Shown: piece after piece, positions 1 to 7,487 of the stretch
How the letters are laid out: every line of letters starts with the position of its first letter
How positions within the stretch are numbered: position 1 is the first letter of the stretch
The notes under the pieces: generated by a model
Told to the model about the DNA's origin: nothing
Seen by the model: only the letters and a program-made list of their open reading frames with translations
Databases searched by the model: none
Program-made: the position numbers and the translations under genes
Origin: Siphonobacter aquaeclarae
GTDB lineage: Bacteria; Bacteroidota; Bacteroidia; Cytophagales; Spirosomataceae
DNA length: 64,000 bases
Direction: 5' to 3'
NCBI RefSeq assembly: GCF_900103285.1
Contig: NZ_FNGS01000004.1
Location: forward strand, 539,960-603,959

Positions 1-429
1 ATCAATAGCTGGTATATCGACAGCGATACTATTACCTACAAGTCTCTTTACCTCAAACCGCTGAAGGAAGGCGTTTACCGGGTTAAGGCGGCGATTGAAT
101 ATGATGTTGCTCCTGTCGGTAAGTTTACCTGCTATTCGGGCATTTCTGCGCCGTTTACATACGCGTATGACCCGAAACTGGAAGACGGCTTCAGCCTGTA
201 TCCCAACCCGAGTCCTGACGGCAATTTTACCCTTGAAACAAAGGAAAACTGGATCGACGCTGAAATCACCGTTTTTACAGTTACCGGTGTACAGCTTTAT
301 CAGGGAAAAGTAGCGGAATTCAACGAGCGGAAGTTCATCTACCTGGGCCGTCTTCCCGGGATGTATATCCTCCGCATCAAAAACAAGAATAACGAACGGA
401 CACGGCGCATCGCCGTCGCACCCTACTGA
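1..429 (+). CDS. C-terminal part of a secreted protein with a type IX secretion (T9SS) type A sorting domain
   Basis: The reading frame is open from base 1 and ends at TGA 427-429, so only the last 142 residues are present. Residues about 61-142 form a typical T9SS C-terminal domain: the motif LYPNPSPDGNFTL, then ITVFTVTGVQLYQGKV, then LGRLPGMYILRI and a short basic end. In the family this domain sends the protein through the outer membrane by the Por/T9SS machinery and is then removed. Residues 1-58 look like the end of a beta-rich domain, but too little is left to name the passenger. A strong terminator follows the stop codon. The sorting-domain call is secure; the function of the whole protein is unknown. 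Confidence 0.85.
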   Translation: MNSWYIDSDTITYKSLYLKPLKEGVYRVKAAIEYDVAPVGKFTCYSGISAPFTYAYDPKLEDGFSLYPNPSPDGNFTLETKENWIDAEITVFTVTGVQLYQGKVAEFNERKFIYLGRLPGMYILRIKNKNNERTRRIAVAPY

Positions 430-446
430 GTTCGATAGTATATCGT

Positions 447-482
447 ACAGAAAAGGCTTCCTGGTGGAAGCCTTTTCTGTTT
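447..482 (+). terminator. Intrinsic terminator after the T9SS cargo gene
   Basis: A perfect 15-bp stem (447-461 with 466-480) and a TGGT loop. The distal arm ends in CCTTTTCTGT, giving a U-rich end. It starts 18 bases after the stop codon. Confidence 0.85.
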
Positions 483-499
483 CGTAGTGATCTTGTCGC

Positions 500-690
500 T
501 CTTCGAGATGTTCCGCAGGACATTTCGAAGTATAGATGCGTCGGATTTAAATCCGATAGTCACGCAGCATCTGTTTCAACATGAAAGACAACTACCCTGT
601 CTACCGAAGCCTTTCAGGCAAGGTCAAAAAAGAAATACATCTTTAATATCTGTACTTCGGGATGTTCTACGGAACATCTCGAAGAGCGAA
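500..690. repeat. Two REP-like palindromic units in the 483-858 intergenic spacer
   Basis: Two related imperfect palindromes of about 30 bases lie near 500-530 and 653-684. Each has arms close to CTTCGAGATGTT and AACATCTCGAAG around a 6-base loop. The second copy is also nearly the reverse complement of the first (including the flank GCTCTTCG/CGAAGAGC), so the pair can form one long hairpin. A separate perfect 16-bp palindrome (TCGGATTTAAATCCGA) is at 541-556. I found no credible gene in this spacer: the short frames that cross it have no family signature. Confidence 0.6.
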
Positions 691-859
691 GCGTATTGTT
701 CCTTTCTCGACGCTCAGATCTCAATAGCGAAAACCATCAGCGTGAATACTGCATAATTCCCTCACCACAACTATTCCCGGATATGAAAGACGAAGGAAAC
801 CACAGGTATCAATGCCGGTTTGCCACACGTGTTACCGCTATCCTCCGATGCCAGGCAAC

Positions 860-891
860 AAAAAAAGGTCTCTTTTCAGAGACCTTTTTTT
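860..891 (-). terminator. Terminator of the TPR gene
   Basis: Stem GGTCTCT 867-873 with AGAGACC 878-884, loop TTTC, flanked by A7 on the left and T7 on the right. It works for transcripts leaving the minus-strand gene that ends at 906 and could also stop plus-strand readthrough. Confidence 0.8.
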
Positions 892-905
892 GTATTCGCC
901 GATCC

Positions 906-2714
906 TTAGTGTTTCGCGGGAGCGGCGGCAGCTTTTGCACCGGCTGCTTTAGGCTTCGCACCAGCTTTAGGCTTGGTAGCGGGGGCCGGAGGTGCCGGCG
1001 GGTTCAGGATACGGTTGGCTTCCGGGTTAGCGGGATCCAGTTCGATGATTTTCTTCATGAACTCCTTACCCTTATCGTTGTCTTTCGTCACGAGGAACTG
1101 GTAGTAGGCCGCATACTGGTAGGCTTCAATCAGTTCTTTCTTGTTCTTCGTCGTGTCGGCAACCGTCGTATACTGTTCGTAGTACGGCAGCGCTACGCTC
1201 CGGTCAGCGAGCAGACGGTTGGAACGGCCTTGCCACAGCGGAGCCATCACAGCGAACGTCTTCAAACCATCTTTCTGATCATCCGTCAGCGTCGTATTGG
1301 ATTTCAGGATGCTGTCAGCCATAAAGCCCATACGGCCGAATGCTGCAGTAGCCTGCGGAATAACCGTTGTGTCCTTCGTCGTGCTCAGGTGGAAGTAGTA
1401 GGCAAGACCCTGGCGGTAGAAGTCGGAATAAGACGGCTTCTTGTCAGGACGCTCTTCTTTCCAGGCGATAGACTGACCGTAAGACTTGGCAGCATCGAGG
1501 TATTTCTTACCAGCCTGCTGAATCTTAGCGATTTCTTCGTAGTTGTTGAAAACCGTATCGCCCAGCGCAGCTGCTTTCGAAAACGCCTGGATAGCCAGTG
1601 AATCCTGCTTCAGTTCACGGTAGTCGATACCGAGGTAGCGGTAGTCATCCGGATAAACCTTCTTCGGGTTTGAACGGAGGAGCAGTTCGAGGTTCTCGGC
1701 AGCCGGTTGATACTTGCCCAGCTCGGTCAGCGACCAGCCTTTGATACGGGGAAGATCCGGGTCATTGACCTTTCCTTCGATTTTGGAGAGGGCATCTACT
1801 ACCTTTTCGTATTGCTGAGCCAGGAACGCGAATTTCACGTAGCGCAGGATAACGTCCGGAGACTCTTCTGAGTACTGGATGTACTTGTCAAGGTTTTCGG
1901 CAGCGTTTTTGTAGTTACCTGCACGCAGCCAGAGTTCAGCAAATTCCCAGTATACAGGAGCAAACTTTTCATCTGCCTTGATAGCGTCGTTGAACGAAGT
2001 CTGGGTAGCAGAATAATTCTTGCCACGCTTCCAGACACGGCCCATACGGGTATAAGCCTCAGCGGCCATTTGCGTATCCTGTTGCAGACGCAGGGCTTCT
2101 TCATACGCTGAAATAGCGGGACCACCGTCATTCTTCAGCAGGTATGCGTCGCCTTTTACGATCTGGTATTCAGGGCGTTCTTTCTTCTTTTTCAGCGCTC
2201 CGATGGCATCGATCAGCGTGATCGCTTTGCCGGGATCGTTGGCCTGACCTTTCTGAGAGAACAGCGTATATACTTCTGCTGCTCTCCAGAGTACGTCTTC
2301 ATCCTTGCTCTTCGTTTCGGCAAGAGCCTTGTCGATGATAGCCGTTGCTTCAGCAAGTTTGCCTTGTCCGAGCAACACGCCGGCCAGGCCGACATTGTTC
2401 AGCACGTACTTGGGGTTGGCCGCTACTCCTTTGTCAAAAGCAGCTTTCGCCTTCTCCAGATACTCTGCGATTTTGGGGCTACCTTCTTCCTCAATACCAG
2501 CCACCCGCAGGTAATAATACCCTAAATAGAATTGATTTTCAGCCGAAGCGGATGAAGACGCTGCTTTCTCAAACGCCTCACGTGCAGATCCCAGACGGTC
2601 GCCGTCCAGCGATTTCAAAGCGGCAACAGTTTCGGGTGACTGTGCAAACGCATTTGATGCACCCAAGGCAAGCATCCCGGCTACCAGAAACAGCGATTTG
2701 AATTTCACTCTCAT
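906..2714 (-). CDS. Periplasmic tetratricopeptide (TPR) repeat protein
   Basis: The start at 2714 gives 602 residues with a clear signal peptide (MRVKFKSLFLVAGMLALG, then SNAFAQ). An upstream start at 2762 would add 16 residues before the signal and is less likely. The body is a run of helical TPR units with recurrent A..Y and L...G/A patterns across about residues 30-560. The last 30 residues are a low-complexity Pro/Ala/Lys tail. TPR proteins are docking scaffolds, and no enzyme motif is visible. It is the last gene of the exbB-exbD-exbD-tonB-PstS-like cluster, so a role in assembling or regulating that system is plausible but not shown. A 233-bp gap separates it from the PstS-like gene, and I saw no clear promoter there. 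Confidence 0.8.
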   Translation of the reverse strand: MRVKFKSLFLVAGMLALGASNAFAQSPETVAALKSLDGDRLGSAREAFEKAASSSASAENQFYLGYYYLRVAGIEEEGSPKIAEYLEKAKAAFDKGVAANPKYVLNNVGLAGVLLGQGKLAEATAIIDKALAETKSKDEDVLWRAAEVYTLFSQKGQANDPGKAITLIDAIGALKKKKERPEYQIVKGDAYLLKNDGGPAISAYEEALRLQQDTQMAAEAYTRMGRVWKRGKNYSATQTSFNDAIKADEKFAPVYWEFAELWLRAGNYKNAAENLDKYIQYSEESPDVILRYVKFAFLAQQYEKVVDALSKIEGKVNDPDLPRIKGWSLTELGKYQPAAENLELLLRSNPKKVYPDDYRYLGIDYRELKQDSLAIQAFSKAAALGDTVFNNYEEIAKIQQAGKKYLDAAKSYGQSIAWKEERPDKKPSYSDFYRQGLAYYFHLSTTKDTTVIPQATAAFGRMGFMADSILKSNTTLTDDQKDGLKTFAVMAPLWQGRSNRLLADRSVALPYYEQYTTVADTTKNKKELIEAYQYAAYYQFLVTKDNDKGKEFMKKIIELDPANPEANRILNPPAPPAPATKPKAGAKPKAAGAKAAAAPAKH

Positions 2715-2947
2715 CGTAGAAGAAAATTGGGTTTTGGGAAGGTGATACCTTACGTTCAACAATTAGGATTACAGATTACGAAATTACAGGAAATTTACCT
2801 CTGCTGAAAAAAAAGTTGGGCGAATAAGTGATGATTTTGCATCTACCCTATGCCTACCGCAGCAGCAACGGGAAAATTGCCCGTCTGCAAGGCCGTTTTC
2901 AGCGAAGTCCTGTCTCTTTACCTACGGAAACCGACTGTTTCCGGGAT

Positions 2948-3904
2948 TTACATTCCTTTGATTTGGACCAGCCGGAGTACCTGGGTCGCAGGCAATAACC
3001 CGCTCTTCAGGACGATCCGCTGACCTGCGTCGGCCAGCACGTAATTAATGAACCCTGTTCCAAGACCGCGTTTGGCCTCCTTCGTGATCAGGAATACATT
3101 CCGGCTGAGCGGATACTTTTTCAACGCGATGGCGTATTGGAACGGTTGGAAATAGTCGTCCCGGTTGGCACTCGCCTTCTGCGCGATGCCCATCACACGG
3201 ATTCCGTTGAGAAACTGCGGATGTTCGGGATCGTCGATATCACTGATCCAGTTTACGCCGATGACGCCGATCGCGCCGCGGTTCTTCTTTACATAGTCAA
3301 TGACTTCCTTGTTGGACTTCATCGCAAAAATCGGAGCCTTTTTCTTATCAGGAACCCCCAGTGTGTCCAACAGGTACTGCAGGTTGCTGGAATGATCGTT
3401 GTCGACAACGAAAGAAATCTTATCGGTCGACTTTCCGTATTTCAGCTGGTTCCAGGTCGTTTTAGCCCCTTTCATGACATCAGCGGCTTCGTCCACCGAA
3501 ATCAGGGTATCAGAAGACGCTCCGTTGGTAATGAACGCCACGGCATCGGTTGCCATGTGGTACGCCCGGTACTTCAGGTTGGCGTCGTCAAAGACTTTTC
3601 GTTCGGCCGGTTTGAGGTGGCGGGTCACAACTGCCACACGGGTGGAGTCATGCAGCATGAGCTGTACAGCCAGTTCCTCCGGCACATAGATCGTGTTGAT
3701 TTTCGCGTAATTCTTGCTCCGGGCTTCGAAGGCATCCCGCTCGGCATCGAGCAAGGGCTGGAGCGACTCGTCGACCGAAATACTGATATTTCCCCGGGAG
3801 ACTGTTTCTTCATCCTTCGGCGTCCTCTCCTGGCATCCGGCCAGTGCGACGCACAGAGCGAAAAAACCGTACCAGCAAAAATTCTGAATCGTTTTCATGG
3901 TCAT
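2948..3904 (-). CDS. PstS-like substrate-binding lipoprotein
   Basis: 318 residues. The chosen ATG (3902-3904) overlaps the TGA of the upstream gene in the ATGA form; a start 8 codons further up lacks this coupling. The N-terminus is a lipoprotein signal ending LAGC. The rest matches the PstS-like periplasmic binding fold: an ISVDESLQPLL strand near the start, VAVVTRHLKPAE, then FVVDNDHSSNLQYLLDTLG and GAIGVIGVNWISD. PstS normally delivers phosphate to PstCAB, but no pst permease genes are here. The neighbours are TonB-energising genes, so the ligand and partner may differ from classical phosphate uptake. Confidence 0.75.
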   Translation of the reverse strand: MTMKTIQNFCWYGFFALCVALAGCQERTPKDEETVSRGNISISVDESLQPLLDAERDAFEARSKNYAKINTIYVPEELAVQLMLHDSTRVAVVTRHLKPAERKVFDDANLKYRAYHMATDAVAFITNGASSDTLISVDEAADVMKGAKTTWNQLKYGKSTDKISFVVDNDHSSNLQYLLDTLGVPDKKKAPIFAMKSNKEVIDYVKKNRGAIGVIGVNWISDIDDPEHPQFLNGIRVMGIAQKASANRDDYFQPFQYAIALKKYPLSRNVFLITKEAKRGLGTGFINYVLADAGQRIVLKSGLLPATQVLRLVQIKGM

Positions 3905-4128
3905 TCCTCCTCCTGATTTCTGCGCCACTTGCTAAAGGCCCAGTAGGCTTTCAGTAAGGCGTAGGCAAAAAACAATCCACCCAGCACATAAGCAACCGTA
4001 GCAGACAGGATTCCCTGTTCTTCGAAGACCTCGGCCGACGAAACGAGGTAATACCCCATCGCCGCATAACCGAACGGAATAATCAGACCAACGAGGTCAT
4101 TCAGTTGTTGATTGGCAGGTCTGGGCAT
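3901..4128 (-). CDS. Small two-helix membrane protein, function unknown
   Basis: 75 residues with two hydrophobic segments (about 12-32 and 43-64) and a charged C-terminus ending KWRRNQEEE. No enzymatic motif is visible. Its stop overlaps the start of the PstS-like gene by four bases (ATGA), so the two are probably translated together. A terminator-like hairpin lies between it and tonB, with only about 11 bases between that hairpin's U-tract and the ATG. It may be an accessory membrane subunit of the ExbB/ExbD/TonB set; this rests on context only. Confidence 0.65.
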   Translation of the reverse strand: MPRPANQQLNDLVGLIIPFGYAAMGYYLVSSAEVFEEQGILSATVAYVLGGLFFAYALLKAYWAFSKWRRNQEEE

Positions 4129-4139
4129 TTTCCTTTTTT

Positions 4140-4176
4140 AGAAAAAATGGGTCAGATCGTGAGATGCTGACCCATT
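4140..4176 (-). terminator. Terminator-like hairpin between tonB and the small membrane-protein gene
   Basis: Stem 4146-4155 with 4167-4176 (AATGGGTCAG / CTGACCCATT). Read on the minus strand it is followed by T6, then CTAAAAAAGG and the ATG at 4128. It lies inside what otherwise looks like one operon, so it may act as a partial terminator that lowers expression of the distal genes. Confidence 0.7.
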
Positions 4177-4196
4177 ATCAAATCAATTCTTCAATC

Positions 4197-5036
4197 CTAT
4201 TCGAGAACGAAAGAGATCGGCAGGTTAAAGCGCGATTTTACAGCGCGGCCTGACTGACGACCCGGCTTCCAGCGCGGCATAGACTTTACTACGCGGATTG
4301 CTTCTTCGTCGCAACCGAAACCAAGACCTTTCTGGACCTGGATATCGGAGATGCTACCATCCGGAGAAACGACAAAGCTCAGAAACACTTTACCCTGAAT
4401 GTTGGCCCGTTGAGCCTGAGCAGGATATTTGATGTTCTTGGAAAGGAACTTGTACATTTCTGATTCGCCGCCGGGGAATTGAGCCTGTTGTTCTACGACC
4501 GTAAAGATTTCCTCTTTTTCAGCCGGCTTCACTTCGACTACTTCTTCCTTCTTCTTCCCGGTTCCTTCCGGGATGGCAACGATTTCAACGGCGTTCGGGT
4601 CCCCTACTACCGTTTCCTTACCAGCCTGTGCATCAACGAGTTCCGTTTGCTTAGGAGGCTCCACATCGGGCGGAACTTCCGTATCTTCCTTGATTTCGGG
4701 AGGAAGGAACGCCGTCGTGCTCACTACCGGTACCTCTGGTGGTGGTGGTGGTGGTGGCGGAGGTGGCGGGGGTTGATTGGGTTGTTCAGGCGGAGGAGGA
4801 AGTTCTGACATACTTGCCAGCTTCACTTCTACCTCTTTCTCTTCCGAACCGATTGACGCTGCAAGCAGCTTAATCGCCAGAAACGCCAGAACAATCAGAA
4901 TCGCAATCCCTGTCGAGATCACGGCATAGCGTGAGCTACGCCGCCGCAGGTCATATGCACCGTACTCCTTGTTCCGACCTGCAAAAATCAGGTCTTCCAA
5001 GGTGGTATCGGGGGTGATTTTGATTAACTCTGCCAT
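4197..5036 (-). CDS. tonB: TonB-family energy transducer
   Basis: 279 residues from the ATG at 5036; the longer frame (5081) would start inside the promoter at 5079-5110. Order: a cytoplasmic N-terminus with the Bacteroidota signature AGRNKEYGAYDLRR, one membrane helix at about residues 35-57, a Pro-rich spacer with 12 consecutive prolines, an acidic/Lys-rich stretch, and a TonB C-terminal domain (about residues 190-279) with YPAQAQRANIQGKVFLSFVV and a final strand FNLPISFVLE. TonB links the inner-membrane proton channel ExbB/ExbD to outer-membrane receptors, such as the SusC protein at 30.9-34.0 kb. It follows two exbD genes and has its own promoter. Confidence 0.92.
   Translation of the reverse strand: MAELIKITPDTTLEDLIFAGRNKEYGAYDLRRRSSRYAVISTGIAILIVLAFLAIKLLAASIGSEEKEVEVKLASMSELPPPPEQPNQPPPPPPPPPPPPEVPVVSTTAFLPPEIKEDTEVPPDVEPPKQTELVDAQAGKETVVGDPNAVEIVAIPEGTGKKKEEVVEVKPAEKEEIFTVVEQQAQFPGGESEMYKFLSKNIKYPAQAQRANIQGKVFLSFVVSPDGSISDIQVQKGLGFGCDEEAIRVVKSMPRWKPGRQSGRAVKSRFNLPISFVLE
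4738..4773. repeat. GGT/GGC triplet tract encoding the TonB polyproline linker
   Basis: Six perfect GGT units (4738-4755) followed by degenerate GGN units. On the coding strand this gives about 12 consecutive Pro codons in the periplasm-spanning linker. Gain or loss of units would keep the frame and change only linker length. Confidence 0.75.
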
Positions 5037-5078
5037 GTTATAGGAGGCAAACTTTGTTTGTTGTTCGAATGATTGAGT

Positions 5079-5110
5079 CAAATATAAAACTAAGATTTTA
5101 GTTTATCAAC
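5079..5110 (-). promoter_or_regulatory. Promoter of tonB
   Basis: On the minus strand GTTG (5110-5107), a 20-base spacer, then TATATTTG (5086-5079). This fits the Bacteroidota housekeeping promoter TTTG-N19-21-TAnnTTTG at all six -7 positions. It ends 42 bases before the tonB ATG. Confidence 0.65.
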
Positions 5111-5132
5111 TATTCTCTTCGTTTTATTTTGA

Positions 5133-5675
5133 TTACTTACCTTCTGCTTTGGCGATCAACTTGATGTCATTCAGGTTGATGTCGGTGATACCGTACTTGT
5201 CGATTTCAGAGATAGCCATTTCGTCGAGCGTGTCCACGAGCGCCTTGTAAGAGGCTTCGTCCTTGGACTTGATTACGACGAAAAACTTCTCTCCGACTTC
5301 GCGCTTTTTCCGGCGAAGTACATCGCGGAGACCACCGCTGGCCGCAAAGCTGGTCTTTTCGATCTGCGTAGAGGCAACATCCTTACCGGTACCCTGATAC
5401 CAATAGACGACATCCTGTCCGTCTTTCTTATCAAGGAGAATCGTAATTGCTTCCGATTCCTTGATAGGAGACGTTTCCGTCTTTTCCTTGGTTTTATCAG
5501 GCATCCCCAAAAACATCGTTACCGGTTTCTGAAGAGTTGTAGTCAGAATGAAGAAGGTGATCAGGAGAAAGCCAAGGTCTACCATCGGCGTCATGTCGAT
5601 ACGGGTAGACGCTTTTTTACTCCGGACTTTGCCACCGTCTTTTTTACCGCCACCTTCCTGGGCTATTTCTGCCAT
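5133..5675 (-). CDS. exbD: ExbD/TolR-family proton-channel subunit (second copy)
   Basis: 180 residues. A basic N-terminus leads into RIDMTPMVDLGFLLITFFIL, the ExbD transmembrane helix with the conserved proton-carrying Asp (MVD), at about residues 25-46. The rest is a periplasmic domain ending in IDKYGITDINLNDIKLIAKAEGK. ExbD works with ExbB to turn proton flux into movement of TonB. It lies 33 bases downstream of the first exbD. Duplicated exbD genes are usual in Bacteroidota and may form heteromers. Confidence 0.9.
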   Translation of the reverse strand: MAEIAQEGGGKKDGGKVRSKKASTRIDMTPMVDLGFLLITFFILTTTLQKPVTMFLGMPDKTKEKTETSPIKESEAITILLDKKDGQDVVYWYQGTGKDVASTQIEKTSFAASGGLRDVLRRKKREVGEKFFVVIKSKDEASYKALVDTLDEMAISEIDKYGITDINLNDIKLIAKAEGK

Positions 5676-5708
5676 TGTCTTGTGTAGTTAAAAACGTGCG
5701 TGAATGAA

Positions 5709-6329
5709 TTACAGGGCGGTCGGCTTCGTTTCCTGACCGGTGATCAGGTTGAAGTTGTTCACATCCTGTTCCTGCATGGTGGCAATTACCTGTTTCACCG
5801 TCTTATACGGAGCGTTCTGGTCAGCCTTGATCAGGACCTTGTACTTGGCACCCTGATTCGTGTAATACTGACGGGCGTGGAACACCCAGTAGAACAGTTC
5901 GTTACGGGCAGAATCACAGGGGATTCCGGGCTGAACGCCGGGCTTGTTACGGTCCGCGGGTTCCATGTCCAGAAGCTGCTTCATGTTGGCCATCGGTGCG
6001 CCGAAGTTCTCAGACAGACGGAACGCTTCCTTTTCCTTGTCGGTGAAAGAAACATTGTACCGCTTGCCCATCTGGTCCAGCATACCCAGACGTACCGGGT
6101 GGTTATCAACCCCCATGTACACCTTACCGTCTGCCGACACGAGCACCGTAATAATGTCCTGTGACGTCAGCTTCTCCTGGGCTACCGACGTAGGCGTCGT
6201 GACCTGAACCGCTTCAACGGGACGTGACTTCGCTGTTAAGATAAAGAATGTCAACAGCAGGAAGGCAACGTCACACATCGCGGTCATATCCATCGACACC
6301 CCGTGGCGTTTTACTTTAACCTTTGACAT
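5709..6329 (-). CDS. exbD: ExbD/TolR-family proton-channel subunit (first copy)
   Basis: 206 residues with the ExbD anchor HGVSMDMTAMCDVAFLLLTFFILTAK; the Asp in MCDVAF occupies the proton-binding position. The helix spans about residues 16-36. The larger periplasmic domain contains a Cys-bearing insertion (GIPCDSARNELFYW) that the second copy lacks, then an ExbD-like end with VLIKADQNAPYKTVKQVI. It is the first gene after an internal promoter (6370-6400). Confidence 0.9.
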   Translation of the reverse strand: MSKVKVKRHGVSMDMTAMCDVAFLLLTFFILTAKSRPVEAVQVTTPTSVAQEKLTSQDIITVLVSADGKVYMGVDNHPVRLGMLDQMGKRYNVSFTDKEKEAFRLSENFGAPMANMKQLLDMEPADRNKPGVQPGIPCDSARNELFYWVFHARQYYTNQGAKYKVLIKADQNAPYKTVKQVIATMQEQDVNNFNLITGQETKPTAL

Positions 6330-6369
6330 TGCTGCGTGTTTAAATTTTCAAACTAAACGTTTCGTTGAT

Positions 6370-6400
6370 CAAATGTATTGGCTTGTCTCGAAAAAAACAA
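6370..6400 (-). promoter_or_regulatory. Promoter upstream of the exbD pair
   Basis: On the minus strand TTG (6400-6398), a 20-base spacer, then TACATTTG (6377-6370), matching the Bacteroidota consensus TTG-N20-TAnnTTTG. It lies 40 bases before the first exbD ATG, in the 110-bp gap after exbB, so the exbD genes can be transcribed apart from exbB. Confidence 0.65.
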
Positions 6401-6439
6401 CCCAATTTTCATGCGGGAAGAAAACCCTCCCCGAGACGC

Positions 6440-7279
6440 CTAGTAATGAGCAGCAAAGTTGTTGGAGATGCTGAGACCGATCTCGTCGATGTTATAGGTC
6501 AGCGAATCGATCTGGCTGGTGAAGTAGTTGTAAGCGATCAAGCAGATAGCAGAGGTACCGATACCGAGAGCCGTGTTGATAAGTGCTTCAGAGATACCTT
6601 GTGCCAGTGCAGAAGAATCGGCCTGACCTGACTGACCCATTGCAGCGAATGAACGGATCATACCCAATACCGTTCCGAGCAGACCAACCAGCGTAGAAAC
6701 AGATGCCAGGGTAGCGATGATCGTGAGGTTCTTCTCGAGCATCGGCATTTCCAGCGTGGTAGCTTCTTCGATTTCCTTGCTCAGGGCAACGAGCTTTTGC
6801 TCCTTGTCGAGTTCGGTGTCGGTAGTCAGTTGCTGATATTTTTTCAGAGCGGCGCTGACAACGTTACCCACAGATCCTTTTTGCTTGTCGCACTCTTTCA
6901 GCGCAGCCGGGATGTCGTTAGAGTTGAGCAGGGTTTGAACCTTGCGAACGAATTCGTCTACTTTGCCGGTTCCGTTTGCTTTACCCAGCGTGAAGAAACG
7001 CTCGAGGGTGAAGGTAAGAGCCGTCAGGAAGCAGGTCATCAAAATGGGAACGATGAAACCACCTTTGTAAACGATACCGAAGTAATCACCAGGGATAGGC
7101 TCGTTGGCGTTATCACCGCCTTCGAAGTGGCTACCGTTTCCGAGGTACAGGTGATAAAATAAGTGCGCCACCACCGCCAGAATCAAAATGATCAAACCAG
7201 ATGAAACGCCCCCTGACTTCTTCTTCGGAGCAGCAGCAGGCTTAGCAGCGGGAGTAGGGGTTTTGGTAGTGTTACTCAT
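6440..7279 (-). CDS. exbB: MotA/TolQ/ExbB-family proton channel protein
   Basis: 279 residues. The N-terminus is Pro/Ala/Lys-rich, followed by membrane segments at about 27-47, 80-103, 184-208 and 230-252. The ExbB core is visible as LEKNLTIIATLASVSTLVGLLGTVLGMI (gate helix) and then ALAQGISEALINTALGIGTSAICLIAYNYF. ExbB forms the pentameric inner-membrane channel around ExbD. The first helix and the Gly/Asn-rich loop before the second resemble the Bacteroidota version of the family. It is the promoter-proximal gene of the cluster. Confidence 0.92.
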   Translation of the reverse strand: MSNTTKTPTPAAKPAAAPKKKSGGVSSGLIILILAVVAHLFYHLYLGNGSHFEGGDNANEPIPGDYFGIVYKGGFIVPILMTCFLTALTFTLERFFTLGKANGTGKVDEFVRKVQTLLNSNDIPAALKECDKQKGSVGNVVSAALKKYQQLTTDTELDKEQKLVALSKEIEEATTLEMPMLEKNLTIIATLASVSTLVGLLGTVLGMIRSFAAMGQSGQADSSALAQGISEALINTALGIGTSAICLIAYNYFTSQIDSLTYNIDEIGLSISNNFAAHY

Positions 7280-7406
7280 TAGTTTGGTAATTTTAGGGTT
7301 TAGTGAAACTTTGGTTTGTTGGTGTAAAGAAAAATAAAATTTGATGTTCCAAACAACTACGAAAGAAAATTTTGTTTTTGATCCGTTAGGCCGGGCAAAG
7401 ACTCAG

Positions 7407-7414
7407 CAAATCTA
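7407..7414 (-). promoter_or_regulatory. Putative -7 box for exbB
   Basis: TAGATTTG on the minus strand, about 128 bases before the exbB ATG. No good TTG is seen at the -33 distance. The surrounding 208-bp spacer (7280-7487) is AT-rich and carries an 11-bp direct repeat, AAATTTTTGCA, at 7453-7463 and 7472-7482. Confidence 0.4.
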
Positions 7415-7487
7415 CTGTAATTTTTCACATTCCCGACGTTAAGGATTTGTGAAAATTTTTGCAGCAATGGTAAATTTTTGCACTTTT

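Noticed and set aside
483-858. Small genes in the REP-containing spacer
   Set aside because: The open frames follow the palindromes and show no signal peptide, motif or promoter.
696-1601. A 301-codon plus-strand frame
   Set aside because: Mostly antisense to the TPR gene; no motif and no promoter.
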